A stretch of 64,000 bases of DNA from Pseudotabrizicola sp. (GTDB taxonomy: Bacteria > Pseudomonadota > Alphaproteobacteria > Rhodobacterales > Rhodobacteraceae). The notes under the pieces are model-generated. The model was not told the origin of the DNA. It saw only the letters and a list, made by a program, of their open reading frames with translations, and made no database searches. The stretch is from the NCBI RefSeq assembly GCF_030684215.1, contig NZ_JAUXOV010000038.1, positions 186,001 through 250,000 of the forward strand. The letters run 5' to 3'. A program made the position numbers and the translations under genes. Positions 8,156 through 16,270 of this stretch are shown here, in pieces (positions within the stretch are counted from its first letter, which is position 1; each line of letters starts with the position of its first letter).

Positions 8156-9016
8156 TTAACCCTCTGGTGCAAGAACGAAATCAAAGCGGCACTTGGCATC
8201 CGGCTTTTGTTCGGTTGCGGGAAGGGTGTCGGTCTTTTTCACTGGTTCCAGCTTGGCGATCAATGATTTTCGCACCCCGAAGACCGCGTCATTGTCGATG
8301 TATTCGGTGTTTTCAAAGAAAAGCTCGGTCGTAATGGCGCGGTAGCCTTTGGCGCGCACGATGTAGTGCAGATGCGCTGCCCGCCATGCGTGCCGGTTTC
8401 CCGCTCGTAACAGATGCCCCACGGGGCCATCATAGGGCACGGTGTACGGTTTGGGCAGCACTGTGGTATACCAATATTCACCAATATCATTGGTGGTGAT
8501 CAATCCGCGCAGATCATACTTGTTCTGTCCTGAAGCTTGCTCCTGAATAGGATACGTGCCCGACCCATCCGCCTGCCATGTGTCAATCAACGCCCCCGCC
8601 AGCGGGTTTCCCAGCGAATCACGTACCACGCCATGCACCAGAATGGTCGCCCCATCGCGCCCCTTGGCCAGATCGCCCCCCAAGTCCAACGTGGGCGCAT
8701 TGTCCAGATAGAACGGGCCAAGGTTCGATCCTTCGGTCGATCCGCCACGGGTATTGATCATGTCAACCAGCGCAGACAGACCCAGCACATCCGACAGCAA
8801 GATGAACTCATGCCGCTCAGGCGTTGATATCTGCCCGCAATCGTAGAGGAACATCAGAATACCCATCCACTCCTCATGGGTCATGTTCACTTCGCGGGTA
8901 TAGTCGTGCAGATGGTCAATGAAACCCTCGAGCAGAAATTTGAACCGGCTGCCCTCTTTTGTCCGGAACGACTCTTTGACCGCTTCTGCCAGTGTGAACT
9001 GATTGATCTCTTTCAC
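8156..9016 (-). CDS. Intradiol ring-cleavage dioxygenase (hydroxyquinol/catechol 1,2-dioxygenase type)
   Basis: A 286-residue non-haem iron(III) dioxygenase. The N-terminal helical dimerisation domain (about 1-100) carries the family stretch SNLGPFYLDNAP, followed by the beta-sandwich catalytic domain. The expected ferric ligands are visible: Tyr155 (GSGTYPIQ), Tyr191 (LPKPYTVPYDGP), His215 and His217 (AAHLHYIV). Family members cleave catechol or hydroxyquinol between the two hydroxyls to muconate or maleylacetate; the N-terminal style favours the hydroxyquinol group. No maleylacetate reductase is nearby, so the fate of the product is open. The start is a GTG at 9016 with GGGGGAG about eight bases upstream. 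Confidence 0.92.
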   Translation of the reverse strand: MKEINQFTLAEAVKESFRTKEGSRFKFLLEGFIDHLHDYTREVNMTHEEWMGILMFLYDCGQISTPERHEFILLSDVLGLSALVDMINTRGGSTEGSNLGPFYLDNAPTLDLGGDLAKGRDGATILVHGVVRDSLGNPLAGALIDTWQADGSGTYPIQEQASGQNKYDLRGLITTNDIGEYWYTTVLPKPYTVPYDGPVGHLLRAGNRHAWRAAHLHYIVRAKGYRAITTELFFENTEYIDNDAVFGVRKSLIAKLEPVKKTDTLPATEQKPDAKCRFDFVLAPEG

Positions 9017-9092
9017 GGCGTAGCTCTCCCCCGGAAATCTGCTGTTGACGGAAAGTTAGAACGCTCCATAATATTCGGCAAGTGAATTTTTA

Positions 9093-9105
9093 TTCGCAAT
9101 GCGAA
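9093..9105. promoter_or_regulatory. TTCG-N5-CGAA palindrome upstream of the citryl-CoA-lyase-like gene
   Basis: TTCGCAATGCGAA ends 14 bases before the ATG at 9120, next to the ribosome-binding site. It shares TTCG-N5-CGAA with 7268-7280. A repressor bound here would block the rightward operon, and the 103-base divergent gap would let it act on the dioxygenase promoter too. Confidence 0.5.
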
Positions 9106-9119
9106 AAGGGAAGCCCGCA

Positions 9120-9896
9120 ATGAGGATCGGAAAGCAGGACAACGCCCGGACGGCCATTGCCACGTCGGACGAGGATTCGATCACCGTGCGGGGCCATGAT
9201 CTGGTATCAGACCTGATCGGGGAGATCGACTTTACCGACTACTTCTGGCTCTTGGTCTGCGGGATACGCCCGACCGACACCCAGAAAACGATGATGAACG
9301 CCTGTCTGGTGGCGATTGCCGAACATGGGCTGGTGCCTTCGGTTCAGGCCGCACGGATGACGCTGGCCGCCGCGCCCGAGGCATGGCAGGGCGCGATGGC
9401 GGCCGGGCTGTTGGGCATGGGGTCGGTGGTGGCCGGTTCTTCGGAAACGGCGGGGCGCTATCTGGTCGAGGTTGTCGCCGCAGGCGGCGACGAGGCCGCC
9501 GCTGTCGCCTCACTTGAAGCCCTGAAAGCCGCGCGCCAGAAGGTGCCCGGCCTTGGCCATCCGCAGCATAGCTCGGGCGATCCACGCGCAGAAAAACTGC
9601 TTGAAATCGCAGACAAAATCGGTGTGTCCGGCCAGCATGTAACGGCCTTGCGTCTTCTGGGGGCCAAGGCGCCCGGCATCATGAACCGCCCGCTGCCAAT
9701 CAACGTCTCGGGCGCGATCCCGGCGGTGATCCTTGATGCAGGCTGGCCGCTGGAGGCGATGAAGGCCGTACCGCTGCTCGCCCGTGCCGGTGGACTCGCC
9801 GCGCATCTGTACGAAGAATCGCAGCGCCCCATCGGTTTCATCCTGTCGCACAACGCCGATCTGGCGATTACCTACGACGGGTTGACCACGAAATGA
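9120..9896 (+). CDS. Citrate-synthase-superfamily protein, citryl-CoA lyase-like
   Basis: A 258-residue protein of the citrate synthase fold, shorter than a true citrate synthase (about 420). It keeps the citryl-CoA lyase and ATP-citrate-lyase C-terminal signature: GLGHPQHSSGDPRAEKLLEI (the His-containing CoA/citrate segment) and VSGAIPAVILDAGWP. Such enzymes split a 3-hydroxyacyl-CoA of the citryl type into acetyl-CoA and an oxoacid, or run the reverse. It overlaps the following CoA-transferase gene by four bases, so the pair may activate an acid and then cleave it. The start at 9120 has AAAGGGA upstream; an ATG at 9099 lies inside the operator-like palindrome. Confidence 0.8.
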   Translation: MRIGKQDNARTAIATSDEDSITVRGHDLVSDLIGEIDFTDYFWLLVCGIRPTDTQKTMMNACLVAIAEHGLVPSVQAARMTLAAAPEAWQGAMAAGLLGMGSVVAGSSETAGRYLVEVVAAGGDEAAAVASLEALKAARQKVPGLGHPQHSSGDPRAEKLLEIADKIGVSGQHVTALRLLGAKAPGIMNRPLPINVSGAIPAVILDAGWPLEAMKAVPLLARAGGLAAHLYEESQRPIGFILSHNADLAITYDGLTTK

Positions 9897-11041
9897 GGCC
9901 GCTCAGGAACATCCGCGTCATCGAAATGGGCACCTATATCACCGGCCCTGCGGCGGCTATGCAATTGGCCGATCTTGGCGCCGATGTGATCAAGGTCGAA
10001 CGCCCCGGCGAGGGCGACCCGTTCCGCGCCTTCAAAGGCGGGCTTTATTCCCCGCATTTCCAAACCTACAACCGCAACAAACGCTCTATCGCGCTTGATA
10101 CCAAAGCACCCGAAGATCTAGCTGTGTTCAATGATCTGATCGCGAGCGCGGATGTGTTCATCCAGAATTTCCGCCCCGGCGTGGCCGAGAAACTGGGCGC
10201 AGGCGAGGATGATCTGCGCGCCATTAATCCGCGCATCATCTATTGCGCCATTTCCGGCTTTGGTACGTCGGGTCCGGCCCGCGACCGGCCGACCTATGAC
10301 ACAGTGGCGCAAGCGGCCAGCGGATTCCTGCGTCTGATGACACCGCCCACCAACCCGCGGGTGATCGGCCCGGCCATCGCCGATGCGGTCACCGGGCACT
10401 ATGCCGCGACCGGCATCCTCGCCGCTCTGGTAGACCGAGGGCAAACCGGAAAGGGCAGCCGGCTTGATATCTCGATGCTCGAGGCAATGTGCCATTTCAA
10501 TCTGGACAGCTTCACCCATTTTTACTCGGTGAACGAGGTGATGGGCCCGCTGTCCCGCCCCGTGGTCAGCCAGTCCTACACCTTTGAATGTGCCGACGGG
10601 AAATGGGTTGCCATCCACATGTCCAGCCCGCCAAAATTCTGGACCGGATTTTTGGAAGCGACCGCCCAGCCCCACCTGGCGACCGACCCTCGCTTTGCCG
10701 ACCGGTTGGAGCGGATCAAGCATCAGGACGACCTGATCAGCCTTATGACACCAATCTTCAGACAGAAGCCCCGGGATCACTGGTGCGCCGCACTCGAGGC
10801 TGCCGAAGTCCCCTATGCCCCCGCCTATGACAGCGATGAAGCGCTGGAGGATCCGCAGGCCCGCCATCTCTGCATCAAGGTCAGTGCCGACCATGCGCAG
10901 ATGGGCACCTTCACCACCGTCCGCGCGCCCTACAGCTTTGACGGCGCGGCCCACACCACCGTTTTGCCGCCGCCCTTGCTTGACCAGCACGGGCAGGAAA
11001 TACGGAAGGAACTGGCGCGGATCAAGGCAGGCTTCACCTGA
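9893..11041 (+). CDS. CaiB/BaiF class III CoA-transferase
   Basis: A 382-residue class III CoA-transferase. It has the N-terminal IRVIEMGTYITGPAA and ADLGADVIKVERPGEGD motifs, the catalytic Asp region in GKGSRLDISMLEAM, and the tail of the two-domain interlocking dimer. These enzymes move CoA from a donor such as succinyl-CoA to an organic acid. The four-base ATGA overlap with the lyase-like gene implies coupled translation. The acceptor is unknown; an acid derived from ring cleavage is the simplest proposal from context. Confidence 0.92.
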   Translation: MRPLRNIRVIEMGTYITGPAAAMQLADLGADVIKVERPGEGDPFRAFKGGLYSPHFQTYNRNKRSIALDTKAPEDLAVFNDLIASADVFIQNFRPGVAEKLGAGEDDLRAINPRIIYCAISGFGTSGPARDRPTYDTVAQAASGFLRLMTPPTNPRVIGPAIADAVTGHYAATGILAALVDRGQTGKGSRLDISMLEAMCHFNLDSFTHFYSVNEVMGPLSRPVVSQSYTFECADGKWVAIHMSSPPKFWTGFLEATAQPHLATDPRFADRLERIKHQDDLISLMTPIFRQKPRDHWCAALEAAEVPYAPAYDSDEALEDPQARHLCIKVSADHAQMGTFTTVRAPYSFDGAAHTTVLPPPLLDQHGQEIRKELARIKAGFT

Positions 11042-11125
11042 TCAAATCCGGCGTGGCCACCGTTGGTTTCGCTCACCCCGAACGTCCGGCAACCCACGCT
11101 CTTCCAGCGAATTGCTGCTTTCAAA

Positions 11126-11160
11126 ATACTCCCGCCGGAGGCTCCGACGGGAGTATTTCA
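11126..11160. terminator. Bidirectional terminator and palindromic intergenic element
   Basis: AAATACTCCCG (11126-11136) and CGGGAGTATTT (11150-11160) are perfect 11-bp arms around a nested CGGAG-G-CTCCG hairpin. It sits between convergent genes (CoA-transferase and hydroxyacid dehydrogenase), and each outgoing arm ends in TATTT. It is a fully palindromic member of the GAGTATTT family described in the findings. Confidence 0.75.
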
Positions 11161-11180
11161 GAAAGGTAAAACCACGCCTC

Positions 11181-12128
11181 TTACACCGGATTGGGCAGCG
11201 CGCGTCCATCGGCAAAGGCGATGAGGTTATCCACCGCCATCATTCCCATGTTGCTGCGTACATCCAAGGCGGCCGTGCCAAGATGCGGCAGCAGCGTGAC
11301 ATTTTCCAAGGCCAGCAGCTCAGGGTTGATCTGTGGTTCGAACTCATAGACATCCAGCCCCGCACCGGCAAGCTGGCCCGCAACCAGCGCTGCGGCAAGA
11401 GCGGCCTCGTCCACCACATCGCCGCGGCTGATGTTCACAAGGATGGCGTGTGGCAACATCTGCGACAATGTCCCCGCGTTGATCAGATGATGGGTGTCCT
11501 TGCCTCCGGGCACGGCCAGCACCACCACATCGGCAGCCATGGCCTCGGACAGGCTGACCTGACGTGCAGGCACACCGGCTTCGGCCACGGGCGAGCGGTT
11601 GTAGAACACCACCTCCATCCCGAACCCGGCCTGCGCGCGTTTTGCAATTGCCTTGCCAATGCGCCCCATGCCGATGATGCCAATACGCTTGCCCGAGACA
11701 TTCATCCCCAGCATCTGGGTCGGGTGCCAACCTTCCCACAGACCCGCACGCACCATGCGCTCGCCCTCTCCGGCGCGGCGCGCGGTCATCAGAATTAGCG
11801 TCAGGGCAATATCAGCCGTCGCATCAGTGACAGCGCCGGGCGTGTTTGAAACGACCAACCCGGCGGCGCGGGCGGCGGTGACATCGATATGGTTGTAGCC
11901 CACGCCGAAATTCGCCAGCATCCGGGCGCGGGGGGCAGGCACGTCGGCAAAGACATCCGCCTGAAACCGGTCGCCCAGCGTGGGCAGGATCAGGTCGAAA
12001 TCGCGCAAGGCCGCGCGCAGTTCATCGCCCGTCAGCGGCATCGTGTGTTTGCGCAGTGTCACATCAAACCGGGCGCGGGCGGCATCAACCACCGTTTCGG
12101 GCAAGGGGCGCGTGATCAGCAGTTTCAT
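11181..12128 (-). CDS. D-2-hydroxyacid dehydrogenase (glyoxylate/hydroxypyruvate reductase type)
   Basis: A 315-residue NAD(P)-dependent D-2-hydroxyacid dehydrogenase. The cofactor motif GMGRIG is at residues 153-158, and the catalytic triad is Arg235 (NISRGDVVDE), Glu264 (YEFEP) and His282 (LLPHLG). The family reduces glyoxylate or hydroxypyruvate, or oxidises D-glycerate; the exact substrate cannot be read here. It is the last gene of a leftward operon: its ATG shares one base with the stop of csaA (TGATG). Confidence 0.9.
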   Translation of the reverse strand: MKLLITRPLPETVVDAARARFDVTLRKHTMPLTGDELRAALRDFDLILPTLGDRFQADVFADVPAPRARMLANFGVGYNHIDVTAARAAGLVVSNTPGAVTDATADIALTLILMTARRAGEGERMVRAGLWEGWHPTQMLGMNVSGKRIGIIGMGRIGKAIAKRAQAGFGMEVVFYNRSPVAEAGVPARQVSLSEAMAADVVVLAVPGGKDTHHLINAGTLSQMLPHAILVNISRGDVVDEAALAAALVAGQLAGAGLDVYEFEPQINPELLALENVTLLPHLGTAALDVRSNMGMMAVDNLIAFADGRALPNPV

Positions 12129-12460
12129 CAGAACATCCTTCCGCCCACAGGCACAGTTTGATCGGGCGTCAGCAGCACCACCTCACCCTCCGCATCAGGA
12201 ACCCCAAGAACCAGCACTTCAGACATCACCTTGCCGATTTGTCTGGGTGGGAAATTGACTACGGCAACCACCTGACGCCCGATCAGCGTCTCTGGCGTAT
12301 AGTGCCGCGTCAGCTGCCCGCTCGACCGCTTTTCACCAATCTCACCGCCGAAATCCAGCCAAAGTTTGATGGCGGGTTTGCGCGCCTCGGGAAACGGTTC
12401 GGCGCGGGTGATCACGCCCACGCGGATATCGACCTTTTGGAAATCATCATAGCTGATCAT
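12128..12460 (-). CDS. csaA: CsaA-like tRNA-binding-domain protein
   Basis: A 110-residue stand-alone tRNA-binding (EMAP-type OB-fold) protein. DIRVGVITRAEPFPEARKPA and NFPPRQIGKVMSEVLVLG are the usual CsaA signatures, and the length is normal. CsaA was described as a secretion-linked chaperone; the fold binds tRNA-like or unfolded substrates, and its precise role is unsettled. It overlaps proC by four bases upstream and the dehydrogenase by one base downstream, so it is translated as part of the proC operon. Confidence 0.9.
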   Translation of the reverse strand: MISYDDFQKVDIRVGVITRAEPFPEARKPAIKLWLDFGGEIGEKRSSGQLTRHYTPETLIGRQVVAVVNFPPRQIGKVMSEVLVLGVPDAEGEVVLLTPDQTVPVGGRMF

Positions 12461-13278
12461 TTGCCCAGCTCCCGCCCCCGGTCGGCAGCGGCCTTGACAG
12501 CATGGCGCAGCAGGGCCGGAAAACCCGTGTCCGGCGCCATCAGAACCGACAGCGCCGCTGCCGTCGTGCCGCCGGGCGATGTGACGTTGATGCGCAGCTG
12601 TGATGCAGTTTCAGGCGCGAGATGCGCCAACTCCCCCGCGCCGGTCACGGTAGCGCGGGCCAGTTGCATGGCAAGACCGGCGGGCAGGCCCTCTGCCTCG
12701 CCCGCCGCCGCCAGAGCCTCGATGAGGTGAAAAACATAGGCCGGGCCAGAGCCTGAAACCGCAGTCACCGCGTCCATCTGATGCTCGCCGTCCAGCCGGA
12801 CCACCTGCCCCACCGCCGACAGCAGAGCTTCAGCAAGATCCAGATCAGCAGGCAGGGCGGCGGCATTGCCGACAATCGCCGTGATCCCGCGCCCTACGGA
12901 TGCAGGCGTGTTGGGCATCGCGCGCACAATATGAGTGCCGGGACCAAAGGCCGCTTCATAGGTGGCAATCGTCGTGCCGGCCGCCACAGTCACGATGAGC
13001 GTGTCGCCCCCCCCGAACCCGGCAATCTGCGGCAACGCATCGCCCATCATCTGCGGCTTGACCGCGATCAGCACGACCGCCGGGGCATCAGGCATGCCGC
13101 CATTAAGGGTCAGCCCCTTCTGCGCAAGGGCCTTGAGCCAGTCTGAAGGGTTTGGGTCTATCACCCATGCAGCCGCCGGCAACAAGCCGTTGTTCAGCCA
13201 GCCTTCCAGCATGGCCGAACCCATCTTCCCGCACCCCAGCAGCACAAGGCCCCGGCGGTTGATCAGTTCCATATTCAT
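12457..13278 (-). CDS. proC: Pyrroline-5-carboxylate reductase
   Basis: A 273-residue enzyme that reduces pyrroline-5-carboxylate to proline with NAD(P)H, the last step of proline synthesis. The Rossmann motif LLGCGKMGSAML is near residues 13-24. The C-terminal family signature is present (DAVTAVSGSGPAYVFHLIEA, then LRINVTSPGGTTAAAL). It follows the YbjN gene by 27 bases. The window thus holds both the anabolic proC and the catabolic putA, about 8 kb apart but in unrelated operons. Confidence 0.97.
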   Translation of the reverse strand: MNMELINRRGLVLLGCGKMGSAMLEGWLNNGLLPAAAWVIDPNPSDWLKALAQKGLTLNGGMPDAPAVVLIAVKPQMMGDALPQIAGFGGGDTLIVTVAAGTTIATYEAAFGPGTHIVRAMPNTPASVGRGITAIVGNAAALPADLDLAEALLSAVGQVVRLDGEHQMDAVTAVSGSGPAYVFHLIEALAAAGEAEGLPAGLAMQLARATVTGAGELAHLAPETASQLRINVTSPGGTTAAALSVLMAPDTGFPALLRHAVKAAADRGRELGK

Positions 13279-13305
13279 CTCAATCCCCGTCTTGGTGGGG
13301 CAAGG

Positions 13306-13809
13306 TTAGGCGCGGCCATAGGCCTCGGCAATGGCAACCTTCATCGCATCGGCAGGAGTCTTGTCGCCCCATCCCACCAACTGGAACGCCGGATAGAAGC
13401 GTTCCGCCGCCATCACCGCGCTGGAGATCAGCCGGTCAATCTGCTCCGGCCCCGCAACCTGCCCACCGGCCAGCACCAGTCCATAGCGCCAGACCATCAG
13501 CTTTTGTTCGGTCCAATAGGTGAATGCACCGGTCCAGACCATATCGTTGCAGCGGTTCAGCACATCCAGAAGACCTGGCAGCTTGCCCTCGGGCGGCTCC
13601 ATCTCGAACGTGCAGATCAGGCGCAATGTCTCATCCTGTGCCGACCAAGCAAGGGTCAGAGAATAGGTGCGCCACTGCCCTTCGACCGCCATCGCGATCT
13701 GGTCATCGGTTACCCGGTCAAACTCCCACGCATGGTGTTCGGCAAGGGTTTCGACGATGTCGATAGGGTGCATATCGTCGTATGACATGAAATCTTCGGA
13801 AAGTGACAT
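13306..13809 (-). CDS. YbjN domain-containing protein
   Basis: A 167-residue YbjN/DUF1790-type protein: WEFDRVTDDQIAMAVEGQW, then LICTFEMEPPEGKLPGLLDV and LVLAGGQVAGPEQID. YbjN folds resemble secretion chaperones; in Rhodobacterales the gene commonly sits directly upstream of proC, as here, but its function is not established. Start at 13809 with AGAGG upstream; the frame is open further upstream but without family similarity. Confidence 0.85.
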   Translation of the reverse strand: MSLSEDFMSYDDMHPIDIVETLAEHHAWEFDRVTDDQIAMAVEGQWRTYSLTLAWSAQDETLRLICTFEMEPPEGKLPGLLDVLNRCNDMVWTGAFTYWTEQKLMVWRYGLVLAGGQVAGPEQIDRLISSAVMAAERFYPAFQLVGWGDKTPADAMKVAIAEAYGRA

Positions 13810-14093
13810 TGCCCGGCCTCTTGATGATGCCTTTCGCGGGGGCTGACCCACGAAATGCTGGGTGTCTGGCAAGGCTCTGCGATTACCCGACAGCGCCATA
13901 CTAGATATGGTGTTGCAGAAGCGAAACCCTGTAAAGCGTTTTCTTGGCAAATCTTCTGTGGACAAGTTGGGGGACTGTGGCTCACCACGCAAATATGCAT
14001 GGTTTGACAGACAAACTGACAGCACAGCGTAGGTCAGCGCGGCACCTTTTTCCCCGAGGAGGAGGCGCAGCCCGACGACGAGACAAAAAGCGT
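13810..14093. other. Non-coding region between the YbjN gene and the M3 peptidase terminator
   Basis: About 280 bases without a supported gene. It must hold the promoter of the YbjN-proC-csaA operon. A short inverted repeat CCATA-N5-TATGG (around 13898-13912) and the AT-richer stretch 13920-14035 are the only visible structure. TGTGGACAA near 13969 differs from a DnaA box at one base, not enough to call one. Confidence 0.4.
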
Positions 14094-14116
14094 GCGTCCG
14101 CCCCTTAGGCGGACGC
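14083..14116 (-). terminator. Terminator of the M3 peptidase gene
   Basis: Read leftward, GCGTCCGCC (14116-14108) and GGCGGACGC (14102-14094) form a 9-bp stem, followed by ACGC and TTTTTGTCTCGTCG. Confidence 0.8.
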
Positions 14117-14139
14117 TCCGCTTCAACCATGTGGGGCCG

Positions 14140-16167
14140 TTAAGCCGCGTCCAGCAAGCCACGGCCTTTCAGCAGCGCTTCAACGCCCGGCATCTTGCCA
14201 CGGAATTGCATATACAACCGCTCGGCATCATCGGACCCGCCCGCCGAAAGGATATAACGCTCCAGCCGGGCGGCAGTGGCCGGATCAAAAGGATCGCCGA
14301 CTTCCTCAAACGCGGCAAAGGCGTCAGCGTCCATCACTTCCGACCACATGTAGGAATAATAGCCCGACGAATAACCGTCACCGGAAAACACATGCGCGAA
14401 ATGCGGTGTTGCGTGCCGCATGCGGATGGCGCGCGGCATTCCCAGCGCCTCCAGCACCTCGGCTTGCTTTTGCATCGGGTCCGCCGGGGCCGGGCCTTCG
14501 TGAAACGCGAGATCCACCAACGCGCTGGCCACAAATTCTACCGTGGCAAAGCCCTGATCATAGGTGCCCGCGTCCAGCAGTCGCTTCAGCATCGCCGCAG
14601 GCATCGGCTCGCCCGTCTGCCAATGGCGCGCGTGTCGCTCCAAAACCGCTGGCACCTCCAGCCAATGCTCATAAAGCTGGCTTGGCAGCTCGACGAAATC
14701 GCGCGCAACAGAGGTGCCCGAGATAAAGCCATAGGTCACGTCCGACAGCATCTGATGCAATGCATGGCCAAATTCGTGAAACAGCGTGCGGGCGTCATCA
14801 TAGGACAAAAGCGCCGGATCGCCATTGGCGAAGTTGCAGACATTGACGACAATCGGCCGCACCTCACCGCCCAGCTTACGCTGCGAGCGCATCGCCGAAC
14901 ACCACGCGCCCGACCGCTTGGACCCGCGGGCGAAATAGTCGCCGAGGAACACCGCTACATGCGCGCCCTTGCGTGTCACCTCCCATCCCCGCACATCCGG
15001 GTGGTAAAACGGCCCTTCCATTTCCCGGAATTCCAACCCGAACAGCCGGTTGGCACAGTCAAACTGCGCCGCCAGCATCGCATCCAGGGACAAAAAGGGT
15101 TTCAGCACAGCCTCGTCCAGATCATGCTCTGCCCGGCGCCGCTTTTCGCTGTAATAGCGCCAGTCCCATGGCTCCAGAGGCCCGTCGATGCCGTCAGCCC
15201 GCAGCATTGCCTCCAGCACCGCCGCATCCGCTTCGGCCTTGGTGCGGGCTGGCCCCCAGACCCGCATCAAAAGATCACGCACCGCGGCAGGCGTCTTGGC
15301 CATCTCCGGCTCCAGCTTGTAATCCGCAAAGCTGGCGTAGCCCAAAAGCGTTGCCCGCTCGTTCCGCAACGCCAGAGTTTCGGCAGCAATGGCGCGGTTG
15401 TCATGGGCGTTGCCATTGGCCCCGCGCGCGCCCCACGCTTCATAAGCCCGCTGGCGCAGCGCCCGGCGCGGGGAAAACTGCAAAAACGGCACAATCAGGC
15501 TGCGGTTCAGCGTGACGACCGGCCCAGCGGCATCGCGCTCCTGCCCGGCAGCGCGGGCGCTTGCCACCACAAACTCCGGCAATCCCTCCAGATCAGCCTC
15601 GGCCAAGGGCATGAACCAGTCCCGCTCATCCGCCAAAAGGTTCTGGCTGAACTGGGTACCCAGCACGGCAAGGCGCGATTTCACCCCCGTCAACCGCTCC
15701 GCCGAAGCCCCCTCCAGCAGCGCGCCAGAGCGGACGAACATCTGGCGATACAGCGTCAGCACGCGCATCTGTTCGGGCGTCAGCTCAAGGCCATCGCGCC
15801 CCTGCCACAAGGTCTCAATGCGGGCAAACAGCGCCTTGTTGTTCGACACTTCCGATGAAAACGCGCTCATCTTCGGGGCCAAATCGCGCATCAAGGCTTC
15901 GCGCGCCTCATTCGAATCTGCCCCCGACAGGTTGTAGAACACCCCCGCCACCCGGTCCAAAGCGCCCTCAGCCAGTTCCAACGCCTCGATCACATTGGCA
16001 AATGTCGGCGCATCGGTGCTATCAGCGATCGCCGCGATATTCACCCGCGCCTCGGTCAGGGCCGCGTCAAATGCAGGGGCGAAATCCTCATCCCGGATCT
16101 GGTCAAACGGCGGCAAGCCAAAGGGCGTGGTCCAGTCTTGCGCGAAAATAGTGCCTAAAATGGTCAT
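14140..16167 (-). CDS. M3-family metallopeptidase (oligopeptidase / peptidyl-dipeptidase Dcp type)
   Basis: A 675-residue cytoplasmic zinc oligopeptidase. The HEFGH zinc motif is at residues 464-468, and the C-terminal family stretch includes SSGYYSYMWSEVMDADAF, typical of Dcp/PrlC enzymes that degrade short peptides. No signal peptide is visible. The start at 16167 has AGGAG nine bases upstream; an upstream extension of the open frame overlaps the pth 3' end and is not supported. Dcp and oligopeptidase A are hard to separate by eye. Confidence 0.93.
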   Translation of the reverse strand: MTILGTIFAQDWTTPFGLPPFDQIRDEDFAPAFDAALTEARVNIAAIADSTDAPTFANVIEALELAEGALDRVAGVFYNLSGADSNEAREALMRDLAPKMSAFSSEVSNNKALFARIETLWQGRDGLELTPEQMRVLTLYRQMFVRSGALLEGASAERLTGVKSRLAVLGTQFSQNLLADERDWFMPLAEADLEGLPEFVVASARAAGQERDAAGPVVTLNRSLIVPFLQFSPRRALRQRAYEAWGARGANGNAHDNRAIAAETLALRNERATLLGYASFADYKLEPEMAKTPAAVRDLLMRVWGPARTKAEADAAVLEAMLRADGIDGPLEPWDWRYYSEKRRRAEHDLDEAVLKPFLSLDAMLAAQFDCANRLFGLEFREMEGPFYHPDVRGWEVTRKGAHVAVFLGDYFARGSKRSGAWCSAMRSQRKLGGEVRPIVVNVCNFANGDPALLSYDDARTLFHEFGHALHQMLSDVTYGFISGTSVARDFVELPSQLYEHWLEVPAVLERHARHWQTGEPMPAAMLKRLLDAGTYDQGFATVEFVASALVDLAFHEGPAPADPMQKQAEVLEALGMPRAIRMRHATPHFAHVFSGDGYSSGYYSYMWSEVMDADAFAAFEEVGDPFDPATAARLERYILSAGGSDDAERLYMQFRGKMPGVEALLKGRGLLDAA

Positions 16168-16270
16168 TGGGGTCTCCTTTGCCCCAATAGCTAGGCACGC
16201 CAGCGGCAAAGGTCCACACCCGATGAGTTTGCTGCTTTGCAAATACTCCCGCGCGGAGCGCTCTTGCCCG
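16168..16270. repeat. pth-dcp intergenic region with a GAGTATTT element copy
   Basis: Read leftward from pth, this holds GAGCGCTCCGCGCGGGAGTATTT (split here as GAGCGCTC, CGCGCGG, GAGTATTT; AAATACTC on the plus strand at 16241-16248). The GC-rich palindrome GAGCGCTC lies just before the GAGTATTT core. Related copies occur near 34.82 and 48.68 kb. Confidence 0.55.

Noticed and set aside
13960-13985. Possible DnaA box or replication origin (TGTGGACAA)
   Set aside because: One mismatch to the consensus, a single copy, and no cluster of boxes or dnaA/parAB genes nearby.
14092-15858. A 588-codon plus-strand frame
   Set aside because: Antisense to the M3 peptidase; composition is that of a shadow frame.
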